In this document: positions 11,056-22,855 of the stretch, in pieces | Position numbering within the stretch: position 1 is the stretch's first letter | Layout: each line of letters opens with the position of its first letter | Assembly (NCBI GenBank): GCA_014058105.1 | Contig: JACGCM010002537.1 | Coordinates: forward strand, 372,001-436,000 | Source: Kingdonia uniflora | Lineage: Eukaryota > Streptophyta > Magnoliopsida > Ranunculales > Circaeasteraceae | Direction of reading: 5' to 3' | DNA length: 64,000 nucleotides | Notes under the pieces: model-generated | The model's input: the letters and a program-made list of their open reading frames with translations, nothing else | Told to the model about the DNA's origin: nothing | The model's database searches: none | Translations under genes and position numbers: made by a program

Positions 11056-13974
11056 TTAGAAACGGCGAATAGTCCAGACCCTGAGTGTTCCATCGGTGTA
11101 ACCACTGAATAAAGTACTACCGTCAGCACTCCAACTCAAGCTTGTACAGTACAAAATCTGGAGAAGTAGCAGAAAAATAAAACTTCAAACAAGATCTATT
11201 TAACGACCATGCATAATAGTTGATCATATCTTATATCAAAGTTCCAGTTAGTAATGAAACTTCAATACGTAAGAAAACAAATAGACGAGAACTAATTACT
11301 ACTTGCATTCACGCCTAATAAATACAGGCCTTTTTATGTTATTTTACTTCCAAGCTAAACTAAGACATGCCCTTTTATGTTATTTTTCTGTCAGACTAGA
11401 CAAATAGCTAGACTATATGATTAGTTGGGTATTTTCTATATTTTTGTATCACTAATACATTGACGTTTGATATTCTCTTTACTGTTCCCATGATACATGC
11501 TAAAGTAAAGAGACCGACCAGAGCAGTTACTCCGCTCTATTTGAGTTCTCTACCTCTTCTGAAATTTATGCAAGTTTTTGATTAAGCTTTGTTACATATT
11601 GCACTCTTGGGTATATGCTCATCATACGTATTAGATATTAAATTAAAATTGTCTAATGTCCGCTGAAACTTATATGATATAGGAGGTAATAGCATCATAT
11701 TCTTATTGTAGATAAAAGATTATCCGTACTCCAAAGCTGACAGTCTACACTAGTAACTTTGACAAAAAACGAAATAGAAAATAGACAAAAATGTAGGATT
11801 TACTGACAATAGTATTCGCATGCCGTAGTAAAATGGTTGAAGGTGAAGGAGTGGATGTGCACATTCAACTATAAGAATTGTGTACCGTGGAAAAGATCAG
11901 CTCAATACGATGTTCAAAGAAAAGTGCAAAATGTCATCCATATCTGAGGTAGCGCACCACCTTACTTCGTAGAAACAACAGTACAGTTTAATAGGTTCGA
12001 TATCTATCTTTGCTAAAACAAGGAGATAGTGACAACAGTGAAGGTTTAGCAGATCACTACATGTTTGGTTCTCTTCTTCATTGTAGTAGAAATGACTTCG
12101 ACTAAAAAGAAGAGAGCATATAAACATGTAATCCTATTATTAACCTACTCATTATCATTATTATTCTTGTATTCACCAAAACAGGTAACCAATCCAATTA
12201 AACTTTAGTTCATCGTCAAGAACTGCTGTGGTGTTTCACTTCAGATAATCAATATCTTCTGATTTTCTTGGAGAGCTTGTTGGGCTATATTTCTTAACAA
12301 AAACAGTACAATTCCTGAAACTAAATGTGCATATCCGCCTTTCTGGCTCACCATCATTTCCACTTAACCTTCAATTAGCCTAACATGTTCTCCTTGCTCC
12401 AATTAATAAAGATATGTTGAATTGTTGACACAACTTTTCTATGTTAGCACTCATGGCTATCAGTATGATATGTAATTCTTTTGACCTGAGTATTACTTGG
12501 TGTAGTCAGTTTTTTGGGTTTGGACATGGAATTTCTTAAATAACATAAATATGCATTTTCTGAACCAACCACAACAACCTCACTTAAGCGGTATAAATCA
12601 ATCAGTACTTGGTGTATTTCTTCCTCGGACACTTAAACTCATCTCTGCATCCTATTATTTCCTCAGAAACCATTGACGCCGCATAATTGCTATATAACTC
12701 TATCATCGTCCTTTTTGTGTCTATTAAAATAAAAGAGGTTACTGGTTGAGGCCATGAGGGCAATAGTCTTTTATACTGCATGTCTCTAACATATATAAGG
12801 GCGGCAATTTTCCATTGCTTGTTAACTTATTTATTGTACTTCACCATTCATTCCAACTTTCCATATTTCAATACATTCAATATTAACTGAATGTTCTCAC
12901 TGTTGACTCATATATTCATGGATTTTTTTTACATTTGTGCCTTCTCAATTTATGTACCTACCTTCCAATCCTAACTACCAAAATGAGAAGTAAGCAAATA
13001 CCCAAATGAGCAACCCAACTTAAGCATGCAAAATGGTATGCAAAACTTATCGTCATGGAATCAAATAGTATAATCATCATCATGCAAATGCTAAAAGTAA
13101 AATAAAGTCTAGAACAAACCTTATTCTTTCCTGGGGTAACCTCGGGCTTCAATGACTCAACAACAGTCTTACTCTCAAGATCCCAAATCATAATACTCTG
13201 ATCAGTCGCAGCACAAAGCCAATACCTATTAGGACTAAAACACAAAGCATGAATAATACCCCCAGCATCCAAAGAATACAACTTTTTCCCTTCCGCCAAA
13301 TCCCAAAGCAAAGTCACCCCATCTTTCCCGCCACTCGCACAAAGCGACCCATCCGGCGAAACCGCCACTGTATTCACATACCCACCATGCCCCACCAAAT
13401 TATTCTTCAACTTACAATTACTCAAATTCCAAACCTTCACACTCTTATCCCACGACCCCGAAACAATCGTCGGACTCGCCACATTCGGGCTAAACCTAAC
13501 ACAACTCACCCAATTCGAATGGGCGCTCTCAATTGTATACTTACATTCCCCCAACGTGTTCCACAGCTTAATGGTTCCGTCTCTCGACGATGATACAATC
13601 TGTCGATTATCGACGGAGAACGCGACGGACAATACATCTTTATTATGTCCTACGAATCTACGAGTTGTGGTACCAGTGTTGATATCCCAGAGACGAAGCT
13701 CGGTATCCCAAGAACCAGAGAGAGCAAATTGAGCGTCGGATGAAAGAACGACGTCTTGAACGAAATGAGAGTGACCTGTGAGACGACGATGAGGGATGGC
13801 GTAGTTGTTGTCTTCTTTAGTGAGATGCCAAACGAGGAGAGATTTGTCTCGTGATGAGGTTACGATTGTGTTGGAGTTGTCTATTGGTGCTGCGATTGCT
13901 GTGATTGCGTCTGTGTGACCGCCTGTTAGGGTTGCTCGAAGGTCCATTGTGTTTGTTGAGGTTTGCTCTGCCAT
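11056..13974 (-). CDS. RACK1: RACK1, WD40 scaffold protein of the 40S ribosome
   Basis: There are two exons on the minus strand, 13974-13120 and 11157-11056, with a GT-AG intron of about 2 kb. The product is 318 residues, the usual size for a plant RACK1. Seven WD40 repeats can be followed: [10 protein letters not shown] with [11 protein letters not shown], then GHSHFVQDV with [20 protein letters not shown] with [22 protein letters not shown] with [20 protein letters not shown] with [11 protein letters not shown], a degenerate [14 protein letters not shown] with SIMIWDL, and in exon two [14 protein letters not shown] with GTLRVW. The intron falls in blade seven after GKNK, as in other plant RACK1 genes. 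RACK1 binds the small ribosomal subunit near the mRNA exit and docks signalling proteins such as protein kinase C. I start at 13974 (AACAATGGC context) because the in-frame ATG at 14055 lies upstream of the TATA box. No damage is seen. Confidence 0.95.
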
Positions 13975-14043
13975 TGTTAGGGTTTCAAGGTTTCGAGAGA
14001 GAGGAGAGAGATTTGAGTAGGGTTTTAGGAGTTTATTTATATA
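13975..14043 (-). promoter_or_regulatory. RACK1 core promoter: TATA box and telo-box
   Basis: On the minus strand, TATATAAATA lies at 14043-14034, about 60 bases before the ATG. AAACCCTAA (a telo-box) lies at 13985-13977 immediately before the start context, with a second AAAACCCTA-like copy near 14020. Telo-boxes near the start site are typical of plant ribosomal-protein and translation genes, which fits RACK1. Transcription would start about 14005, giving a very short leader. Confidence 0.65.
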
Positions 14044-14270
14044 CGACGTAGCCAAGAGTGTTGTTTTTTATTCTGGTTTCATTTACGACGGACATATGAC
14101 TGTTGCTTTTGAGGAATCGTCTCCAAAAGTTTTAAAGAGCATCTCCAAGAAGAGCATAGTTGATAGCTAGATGGTCGTCTTCACATGCGTCATAGAGGCA
14201 CCAAGAATGTCCTTGAAAAGCTATTTAGATCTTACCTTGACGCGTGATAGACAGATTTCATAATAACAAA
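14044..14270. other. RACK1 upstream region
   Basis: Sequence between the RACK1 TATA box and the solo LTR. It contains GAGCATCTCCAAGA near 14138, a motif seen at the ends of many plant MITEs, but no partner end was found. Confidence 0.4.
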
Positions 14271-14275
14271 AAACT

Positions 14276-15090
14276 TGTGACGACCTACCGAACGCCGGCC
14301 AAATCCACCCGAGCGTTTTGAGTTCTGTCCGAATGTATATATTCTATATATCCTAATATAGATGTACGCCAAGTTTCGTCGAGATCGAATTCAGTTAAGG
14401 GGGCGAAAAGGGCTAGTACGCTTCGTTTCATGTTTTAACGTTTCCTTTTGGAACGTGACTATTTACTTAGTAGCTATATTAAGGAGGAACCTTGATCCGA
14501 TCCTCCCCATGACTAAAAGAGCTTTAATGTTTGGTCATCAAGGACCCCGGCTCATGGACTATCTACAAGGGATAGTTATGAGTTCTCTTAGGTCTAGGGA
14601 AGGCTAGGGGACATTGCAGGCCTCGCAATGCAGGCTGGTTTTCCAAAAAGGGCTTTATATGGCGCCGCTATGCCCCGCGGGCTATCCGAGACGCACCGCC
14701 CCTTACAGATGGACAATATAAATAGTCCAGGCTCGTCGCCCCTTGAGATATGAGCTCCTTATCTGGAAACCGGCATATTGAGCCACCCTGATCCGCTACA
14801 GGACATGTGTGTTTTTCATACCTCGTGCGCATCGCTAGAGATTACGCTGCAAGAATTATTAAGGGAACCTTCAGCGTTGTTGCCTATACCGAATACATAT
14901 TCGATGACCCCTCACGAGTATTCAGGATTATTCGAATGTCGCTCTAGCATCCGTGGGTTGTATGCCACTGGCGCGCCGCGCCCGTGAAGATGGCTGGTAC
15001 ACGCCGACCGCGCGTCTGTGTACGCCGCACGGTTCCTTATTCCGCTGCACTCCGGGCATTGTAGAGGCGGTCCTGGGTTGGGCCGTGACA
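14276..15090 (+). mobile_element. Solo LTR with perfect 5-bp target duplication
   Basis: The segment starts TGTGACGACC (14276) and ends GGGCCGTGACA (15090), the TG...CA termini of an LTR. It is flanked on both sides by AAACT (14271-14275 and 15091-15095), a perfect 5-bp target duplication. It is more GC-rich than its surroundings. A TATA box (TATAAATA, 14717-14724) suggests plus-strand orientation. No retrotransposon internal region is present, so this is a solo LTR left by recombination between two LTRs. The start and end resemble plant Gypsy LTRs. It ends up 0.2 kb upstream of RACK1 and divergent from it. Confidence 0.88.
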
Positions 15091-16489
15091 AAACTCATAC
15101 TCAGCTAAGTGGCGGATTTCACCAAAAGAACCATATTTTGTTTGTTCAACCTCCTCCTGTTGGCTCTCTTCCTTTTTTCCTTCTATCATTTCCCTCACGT
15201 AAGGACTCCAACCATTTCCTGCAAAAAGTGGGGTGAAACCTGAATATCAACTCTGGAGTAGTTAAAACCTACAAATACTTGTGCAGAAGTACATAAAAAT
15301 TAAGCAAATATTTCTGTACTGCACAACTCATGATAGGGACGATTCAACATAATTAACAACATAGTAGACTAGTAGACGGTAGGAATTATTGCTTTGGGTG
15401 TTAAAATTAGTCAAAACTGTGGCCTCTTAATATTCAAGTAAACAGAAAAATGAAAGAGAGGTGAGTAGAGTACTTTGTATCTAAAGATGACTACGCAGAC
15501 TACATTCTGAGTCTCTGACAAAACCCTTCCATGCCGCCCATACCACTTGCAGGAATTAGTCATCTACAATCAACGTGAAAAAGAAAAAATAAAAAAAAAC
15601 AAACCATTTAATCTAGCAATCAAAAATGAAATGTTCTTTTTTTCTTTTTTTGGATAATTATCCGATTATAGCAAGAACCAGGAGTCAAGACACAACTGCG
15701 GCTACAAACACAAGAAAGAGCAAGATGACTACAATATATAGTGAAGAAAAAAGTGAAGTCAGCAACAAAAATGTAAATCCATAAGCTCGCCACCCTGATA
15801 AATCCCATATTCAAACAACATGAGATCGTCACATCTAAACACATAATCTTTGAAAAAGGTCATTGGAAACTCGTTAAGTATCGTTGTCCATAGGAAACTA
15901 ATGATTCAATGACAATGGCAAGTTATTCTTTCAGCCTTTAAGACTAGTACTTACCCATAAAACAAAATACCATATTGCAGGTGTCTCTTGGGAATATGTG
16001 GGCACTGTCAAGTCACGCTTCCGTCGCTAGCCTAGCTATTAAGAATTGGCTTGTTCAGAGACACGTTCTAGATATATATTTGTGCCCAATAGGCAAAGCA
16101 AGGCAAGCTCATAAAGTACAGGTCACTTATTCATGAGGTGTGTTCCTGCTGAAGACAAATGGGGAAAGGTTCCTATAAAAAGCTCAGTGAGGAAACTAAC
16201 ATGCAGACTTGATGATGACGTAAACTGGTTAAGCAAGCTCAACACTACTGAAATTTTGGCTTCAATCATGCACCTTGCCTTTACAACTTTTGTCTATCAA
16301 TCATAAAAAGGCAAGAAAAAAACGGGTTATTCTACAAACTCAAGGTAGAACCAAAATCCATCCTTTGCTATATTTATAATGACCTGGATACAAGAGCAAC
16401 TATATATCTATTAAGGCTGCTGACAATATGAGTAACGGAGATGTTAGTGCCATATACCAATTTTATTGTATGAAAGTGGAGCCCCAACC

Positions 16490-16700
16490 CAAACCATGCA
16501 TTGTGTTGCTCAGTACTGATGGCTAGGAGGAGACAATGGAGGGCATGGAGGTCTTGTGAGAAATAGCAGGGGAGAAATTGCTGTTCGGATGTAGTGGAAA
16601 ATAAGACCCAATACTGTCATCTATCCGGAGATGTACGCAATCATCAGAGGGTTGTTGCTGTGTGTTAAGAAAAAGAATTGTACACCAAGACCTGTAGGCT
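16490..16700 (+). mobile_element. LINE RNase H-like fragment
   Basis: A plus-strand reading gives a STDG-like start with GGHGGLVRNSRGEIAVRM, then PEMYAIIRGLLLCVKK, interrupted by stops. This resembles the first half of the RVT_3 RNase H domain found at the end of plant LINE ORF2 (Gly-Gly-xx-Arg-xx-xGly-xx and a Glu-xx-Ala-xx-xGly block). It is short and damaged. Confidence 0.45.
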
Positions 16701-17849
16701 TGAATAGATTCTCCTTTTCTCTATTAAGACCTATAGCTCAATACTGCAAACTGCAAAGTTACTCACTTCAGTTCAGGTATCTAGAAATCCAAAAGTAGTT
16801 CGGTTATTTTGACAAAAATAGGAGCGGAAATGATGAATATGGATACCAAATTTAGTAAGATATTTTTTAGTTTTCTGCTAACCAGGGCGATCCAAATTTA
16901 TAATTTATCACCATATGTCCAACTAATCCCTGGAGCACGTGCAATTCCCACCGACACACATGCCGATTATTCGGGATAAATCCTGGGGAGTGGCCCCCGT
17001 TGGTGGTGAAAGAGAAGCTATATATAAGTAATGCTTCAATAAGTTGACACCAAATTGTAGAGCTCCACAAGAACAACAAACAATGACCTTTTCCATTACT
17101 AGTCTGGCGCACCACACCAAGTATTGATGCTCCTATTGGAGAAAGCCTTAGACAACAGCAAAAAGGAAAGATCTCAGTCTTCTTCTCAGCTATCAAAGAG
17201 TGTTCTGATCCATTACCTTCAGCAGGTCAGATTTCTCAGTTAAAGCCTTTCATGTGTTATATATTTTACAAGATTTTTTGAGGAGGAAGATTATTTGGAG
17301 TGAAGAAAGAAAACTCAGAAGCCAGTGAAAGGAAGAAGAAAATGAGCAATCAAATTCAAGAAAAGGGGCGGCCTAAAATTTGTTAGAGATGAAAGGAAAA
17401 TGTAGTATTGGAATACATTTGGAATTCCCGGTCATTAGAACTCCAGGCTAGTTTCTCAGGTTGAAAACCTGTTCAAAATAACAACTCAAAGAGAAGATAA
17501 TGTGCATACAGTGTATGCCATTAAGGGGAATCCTAACCTAAAATTGCCCCTTCAACATTTAAATATATGGTAAAAATGGTGCAATCCACACTTGCATAGT
17601 GAAATACAGTTACATAAACTTGAAGATATTACTAACATAACCAAACCTACCAAAGTTGGATTGATCCGATACTCGGTGGGATTGACTCAATAAAGAAAAT
17701 GACGGGAGAAGTTGGATCTATCCAATACTTATCGAATTTGGGTAGATTTATTACTTCGAGGTATTAACCCAGTTGCCTAAAAGGGAAAAGCACGAATAAA
17801 AGAGACTACAGATACTGTATTTGCATTAAATTATTAGTAGGTAAATTAC

Positions 17850-17945
17850 CTTTGTAATGAATTGACCTCCAATTGAAGCTGAGTAATTCTGTTATTTGCT
17901 TCATCCAAGGCATTGATGAACCAATTCGCGCTCGCTCACTGTCAT
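17850..17945 (-). other. Isolated exon-like segment, coiled-coil character
   Basis: The minus strand reads NALDEANNRITQLQLEVNS followed by a perfect donor (CAAAG/GTAATT). The heptad pattern suggests a coiled coil. No neighbouring exons could be joined, so it may be a real exon of an unrecognised gene or a remnant. Confidence 0.25.
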
Positions 17946-18239
17946 GTAAGTCTCAGTCTAAGTTCCATATCCTGCAAGGTTTTGCAATCACAAAACATAT
18001 AGTTGTGAGAGTCGAAACCAACCTCCATTATGGCCGCTGGACTCAGATTCGCACAAAGCAGTTAGCATGAATATAAACTACAGAACAAGCATACAATCAA
18101 ATAAAGATGAGCATTTCATCTTGATCGAATAGTTCGATCTCGTTAATTTGCAAATCTGGAACATAATACAACAATTACTTCTATAATTTCAAATCAAATA
18201 AATAAATTGAAGAAAGTGTAGAACCACCCTTATGTAGAA

Positions 18240-19400
18240 ACTAAGATAAGCTTCAAACAGTATGTCTGCACAACCATAAAATTGATGCACATTGACGGTG
18301 CACACCACCGTCCAATAAAACTATCTAGGATATACTGTTGTTAAAGAATAAGGTATAATTTCAACATACACGCTGGAGTCTAACTAGAAGCAGTGATCGA
18401 AGTAGGGGTGATGCAGGAGCATAGGACAGTAACTAAATACCATCCCTTAAAAACAAAACAAAATGGTAACCAATTACTATCCCCCAGTGTTCAAGGAAAG
18501 AAAGCCACACTGTACCGGGCGATTAGCATAGATTGCTACCCCATTTCGTTGCTTACTTTCTTTTTGGAATGTCAATAATATCCTTTTGTAATTGGTAATA
18601 AAGGTTTAGAGTAGGACTTTTTCAGTACACAAGAAACGTTAGAGCTCTTATTCTTCTCTCTTTGAGAGAGAAACTGCCATAGTGTCAATTTACTAATATC
18701 CATGAAGTATTGCATTTTGGAGTCTTCTAGTAATCTTACTCTTGCATTTGGAGTCTTCTAGTGACCATTTCAGTGATCCTATCAAGTATTGCATTTTGGG
18801 CAATCGAGCTAACATGATATTATAATCATCAAAACTTGCACTCAAACAACCATTTACTAACCATGGATCATGCCAAGGAGAAAAACTTCTACCAGTCCCA
18901 ACTTTGAACTTGCAGTGTTTTGTAACAAACTTTCATCTTTTAAGCATAGATCTCAGCCCCCATAAGCAGTCATTTCAAACTTGCTTTGTTCAGAAACTAC
19001 TTTCTTTCATATACTAGTTTCTAGTCCAGCTTGTTTATTTCTTAGAAATGAGAATCTATATAGTCTAATTATGATAACATAACTTAATTCTTTAAGCTTG
19101 TTTATCCCAACCCACCTTCATTCTTTGGAATACAAACTTACTCCATGCATCATATACCTTGTCTGATCAGTTCCAGACCAAAGAAGTCTTAAAAACTACT
19201 TCCACTATTGTTTGCAACAGCATAATATACAATTCTGGTTGGAGAAGCGAGTGCGTAGGGATCCTAACCTTTTCATGATTCTGGGAACCAAGAAATCTAA
19301 GAAAGCTTGTTGCTAATAGGATTGTAGGAGTTTCAGAGCTTGAACAACTGTACAAGGTGTGAGGTGCTAGTGGCATTCCATTGTTGAATCTGTTACGTTG
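18240..19400 (-). mobile_element. LINE ORF2 fragment, heavily mutated
   Basis: The minus strand carries the post-RT signature VCIPKNEGGLG at about 19130-19100, preceded by a decayed segment ending LIRQG. About 200 bases further on is FKVGTGRSFSPWHDPWLVNG (18920-18850), the conserved VGxGxxxxFWxDxWL block before the zinc-binding domain of plant LINEs. Stops and frameshifts are frequent. The outer limits are approximate. Confidence 0.65.
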
Positions 19401-19523
19401 GCTATGGCGTTGGCTTTAGGAGTACCTAACAAGGTTCCCTTTCTGTTACATTCTGCAGTTTCTGTTACAAGCTCATCTCCCTTCTTTTTTTCTGTCTCTA
19501 CTGAACCTTTATTTCCCACTACG

Positions 19524-19750
19524 CAAGCTCGGCCCTTAGGGGTGTGCGACGGCACAGGGCCCAAAAGAAAAAGGTCCCCACAAAAAAAAATCTGCCTTAG
19601 GTTTTTTATGCTACATATAATTGACTTTAGCTTAGTTGGTTGATACTTGTAGTTTGTAAGCAGCAGAGGTTCAAGCCCTTACAACAACAACAAAATTTAG
19701 GCCCCATTTTAATTTCTGCACAGGCCTTCCAACTACCAGGGCCGGCCCTG
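19524..19750. mobile_element. Small hAT-like non-autonomous element
   Basis: The right end GGGCCGGCCCTG (ending 19750) and left end CAAGCTCGGCCCTTAGGGG (19524) are degenerate inverted copies of a GGCCCT-type terminus. Interior GGGCCC and GGCCCC blocks lie in matching positions. The flanking 8-mers CCACTACG (19516-19523) and CCTCTACC (19751-19758) agree at six of eight positions, the length expected for hAT. There is no ORF for a transposase. It belongs to the same type as the element at 42759-43474. Confidence 0.5.
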
Positions 19751-20262
19751 CCTCTACCTAAAATTCTTCTAGCATTTCTAAAGTTAGTCTTTCTTAATTC
19801 ATGTCTACAACTTTCAACTTCTCTCTCTCTCTATCTCACACACATTGCGTACACAGCTGTTGATGCTTTAACTTTATCCTTATGAGAAACTAGATTTACT
19901 GTGAAGTTTTCAGGCGGTGATATCAAATTAACAGAAATCCAGCGAAATAATCGTTGAAGTATCATGAAACGTTAATGAAAAATGACAATTGAAATTTTTT
20001 ACGTGAGATCGGAATACCGTTACAGTAGGTCAAGCTTCCAAAATTTTGGACCAAGTTTTTGAGATTTAGACCAAAATTTTATTCCATATTCATTACACTA
20101 TGGGAAATCATATGCATTTATTTATATGCGTGTTGAAGTGAAGAAATACAGAAAGATAACAATATTCTTGTGGACTAATAAATCCGCTTAACAGGAAATC
20201 TAGAGTGCAAATAGAAATTTATAAGAAATTAACCCATGGGATAGGAACTGGCCCAGAGCATT
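19751..20262. other. Region downstream of the copper chaperone gene
   Basis: No feature is recognised apart from a short CT-rich stretch near 19820. It probably includes the 3' untranslated region of the minus-strand copper chaperone. Confidence 0.4.
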
Positions 20263-21083
20263 TCACAGAGCAACTGCAGTTTCTGCTACCTTTGCTTCAG
20301 GTTCAGCTGGAGCTTCTGCTTCCCAGAAGCTGGTCTTCTTTCCAGTTTTGGAGATGGTCTGCAGAACAGCATCCGGCTTTACATTGCCTTTCACAGTCAC
20401 TTTCTGCTCCTTCATGTCTATGTCAAACGACTCCACGCCTGTAAGACAGTTTTACAGAAATATTCCAGTATAAGTATATGTGGTCAAAATGTGCTGTATA
20501 ACTTCCATCCATCCAGGTCTATAACTACTTCTTCTAGTTCTTAGCCAACATATAACATGTCTTGGTATTAATTCTGTAATCTGATGCAACTGGAACATCT
20601 CATCTAGGTCTACCTGAATTCTTTTATCATGACGCGTAAACCACTGATCTAGTTAAAGCCAACTAGTACTGCTAGACCAACCCATATCACTGAGATGTAA
20701 GTTATATATAGACGAGAGGTAAAGAATCTCACTACCTTCCATTTTGGTGAGTACCCTCTTTACAGCACCAGAACAGCCTTCACAAGATATACCAACCCTG
20801 AGTACTACTGTCTGCAAATTCATAAATAAGAGTATGATGAAACGGGCTCAATTCTATAACAAAATAAAGTAACTGATGCCAACTTTAGGTGTACTGACCA
20901 CATATTTTGGTGTACCCTATGCTATTCTTTACCCCGGGATCAAATTAATTATTGGGAAGTAAAAATTGTGATGCTATTCTCTTCTTGTAATAGGATGACC
21001 CTTAGTTGAGCATTAATCCCACAAAACGAACTTAATAAATAAACACAAGATAGATTACAAGTAAGAAGCAGTACCTCTGCCAT
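20263..21083 (-). CDS. CCH: Copper chaperone, CCH/ATX1 type, heavy-metal-associated domain
   Basis: Three exons on the minus strand, 21083-21075, 20811-20736 and 20438-20263, join in frame through GT-AG introns to give 86 residues. The nine-base first exon encodes only Met-Ala-Glu, too short for an ORF search. Exon two carries the metal-binding loop [15 protein letters not shown], with the two copper-binding cysteines of the MxCxxC motif; the usual Met before the first Cys-Ser pair is Ile here. Exon three completes the ferredoxin-like fold ([17 protein letters not shown], then [17 protein letters not shown]). It ends with a short Ala/Glu/Pro tail rather than the long plant-specific CCH extension. 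Such proteins carry Cu(I) in the cytosol to P-type copper ATPases. The intron positions and [11 protein letters not shown] signature are those of the plant ATX1/CCH family. The gene appears intact. Confidence 0.92.
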
Positions 21084-21450
21084 TACGAATCAACAATCGC
21101 TTCTTGAGAGAGTTAGAGAGAGATGGTTGAATTGAGTCTCTGCTGGGATGGGGGGATTTTAAAGGGGAGAGAGAGGAGAGAGAAAATGGCGGGGTTGGTG
21201 ACTAACTATTTCCAACAGCAGTGTAACGTGGTGTGGAAGGGAGGGAATGGCGTATCTCGAGAAGAAGCTGATATGGTTCGCCCTATTAGCTTGGGACACG
21301 TGGAGTAAACTATGCCTGCAATTGGGATACATGTGATTGTGTACTAGAAAGAAGTTGTAGTACAAGAGGAAGTACATATTAAGCTCAAATGGAAGTAAAA
21401 CTCATATCATCAAGGCACACTTTGGTTCGATGCAAGCACAATGGGTGCAT
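21084..21450. other. Upstream region of the copper chaperone gene
   Basis: The leader is rich in CT/GA (TCTCTCTCTAACTCTCTC before the ATG). A TTTAAAAT stretch near 21157 may act as a TATA element for the minus strand. At 21421, TTTGGTTCGATGCAAGC resembles the terminus of the MITE at 6535. Confidence 0.4.
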
Positions 21451-22855
21451 TAGGGCTGTACACGGTCCGGTTTTGGCCCTAAACCGCGACCCTAACCGGA
21501 GTACCCCGGTTTAAGATTACATGGAATCGAAACCGAACCGGCCTTAGAAGTAATCGGACAAAAACCAAACCGATCGGTCCGGTTTCTATTCGATTTTTCT
21601 AGTCTCTGAAACAAAAATCAAAACCTGTTTGTCTACATCTTACGATTTCCTACACGAACTCTTCAACAAATCTTCCAACAAGGAACCACCATTAGAGAGA
21701 GAGAGAGAGAGAGAGATCAGAGAGAAATTAGTTGGGTGTGAGAGCATTCAACAACATTTAAAACCTCTTGAAATGCAAACACACTACAAGGAACCACCAA
21801 CTCATTATAGGCTTTTTCCAACATCCTAAAGAACCTAAACAACAATGAGAAACCTCTCCCGGTCCTCTCCTACATAAAGAACAATAAACCTGGTGGGTGT
21901 CTTCGGAGACGAAGACGAGTATTCCTCCTTATTGGTTAGCAGATCATCTTCACCTTCACCTTCGCAGTATTTTCATCAACATTCAACTAGAAATCAGTTA
22001 ACCCCCCCATTATTGCTATAAAAGCATCAACAATTTGGGAGAAATACGGGCTCTGGCTTCTGTTTTCTACCAAGCTATTGTATTTATCAGACACTATATT
22101 TAAGCGATTTGGTGCCTCAAATTCGTTAAGAAGGTTCTGAACGATCGTAGAAAAGGGGGCGTTTCTAGTTGGAGTCAACCCATATAGGGGAAAAGGATAG
22201 TTAAGTTGCTGACATAGACTATCCACGAGTGTCCTCGAGATTTTTTCGTACCTCTTCTTGGTGCAGAATTGGAGCAGCCGTGTAGATCATCGCCATTAGA
22301 GAGATCAGTCGTGCAGATCATCACCATTAGATAGAGAGAGAGAGAAATCAGTCGTGCAGATCATCGCCATTAGAGAGATCAGAGGTGCAAATCATAACCA
22401 TTAAAGAGAGAGAGAGAGATCACAAAGAAATCAGTCGTGCTGATCATCGCCATTAGAGAGATCAAAGATCAGTTGGGTTCAAGTTCTCCAACTGAGAAGA
22501 GAGAGATCACAAATCAGTTGGGTCAAAAGTTTAAACTGAGAAGTGAGAGAGATCACAGATCAACCATTAGAGTTTGGTCTGCGAGTGGCTGAGAAGAGAG
22601 CGATCACAGATCAGTGATGTAAAGCTGTATGTAAGCCTCGGTATTCTGTAAGGTTAGGTAACTACTTACTAAGGTTAAGTTGTAACAGCCCGGTTCGGTT
22701 TGGTCGGTTAACCGGTATGGGTAACCAGTAACCGAACCGGGTTAACCCGGTTCCTCACTTTTTGAACCGAAAACCGAACCGGCCTTGTTAGAAACCGAAA
22801 AAAATTGTCGGTTCGGTTTGGTTTCACGGTTTCGTAGTTTCTCTGTACAACCCTA
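21451..22855. mobile_element. Non-autonomous hAT-type element with perfect 8-bp TSD
   Basis: The ends are TAGGGCTGTACA (21451) and, inverted, TGTACAACCCTA (ending 22855), the TAGGG-type terminus of Ac/Ds-related elements. GGGTGCAT flanks both sides exactly (21443-21450 and 22856-22863), an 8-bp duplication as hAT transposases make. Both subterminal regions are packed with AACCGG/CCGGTT and GGTTCGGTTT motifs in both orientations, likely transposase-binding sites. The 1.4 kb interior shows no transposase, only GA-rich tandem repeats. The perfect duplication suggests recent insertion. Confidence 0.9.
22268..22480. repeat. Tandem repeat array inside the hAT element
   Basis: A unit built from GATCATCGCCATTAGAGAGA followed by ATCAGTCGTGCA recurs four to five times with variable GA-rich spacers. 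Shorter derivatives (AGTTGGGTTCAAGT, GAGATCACAGATCA) extend toward 22620. Confidence 0.75.

Larger units (their letters stand above)
15096..18180. other. Three kilobases without a recognised intact gene
   Basis: No gene can be assembled here. There is a LINE RNase H-like piece (16490-16700) and an isolated exon-like stretch (17850-17945, minus). Some short open stretches look protein-like but match nothing I know: plus strand 17095-17226 (DAPIGESLRQQQKG) and minus strand 15570-15478 (VVWAAWKGFVRDSE before a stop). They could be exons of an unrecognised or decayed gene. Confidence 0.35.

Noticed and set aside
13249..13593. Open frame of 114 codons on the plus strand
   Set aside because: It is the antisense shadow of RACK1 exon 1; the composition (Pro/Ile/Arg rich) reflects the opposite coding strand.
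14128..14170. GAGCATCTCCAAGA motif like a MITE terminus upstream of RACK1
   Set aside because: No inverted partner or target duplication within the neighbouring sequence.
14356..15236. Three short plus-strand open frames
   Set aside because: Most lie inside the solo LTR and match no protein; the GC-rich LTR simply has fewer stops.
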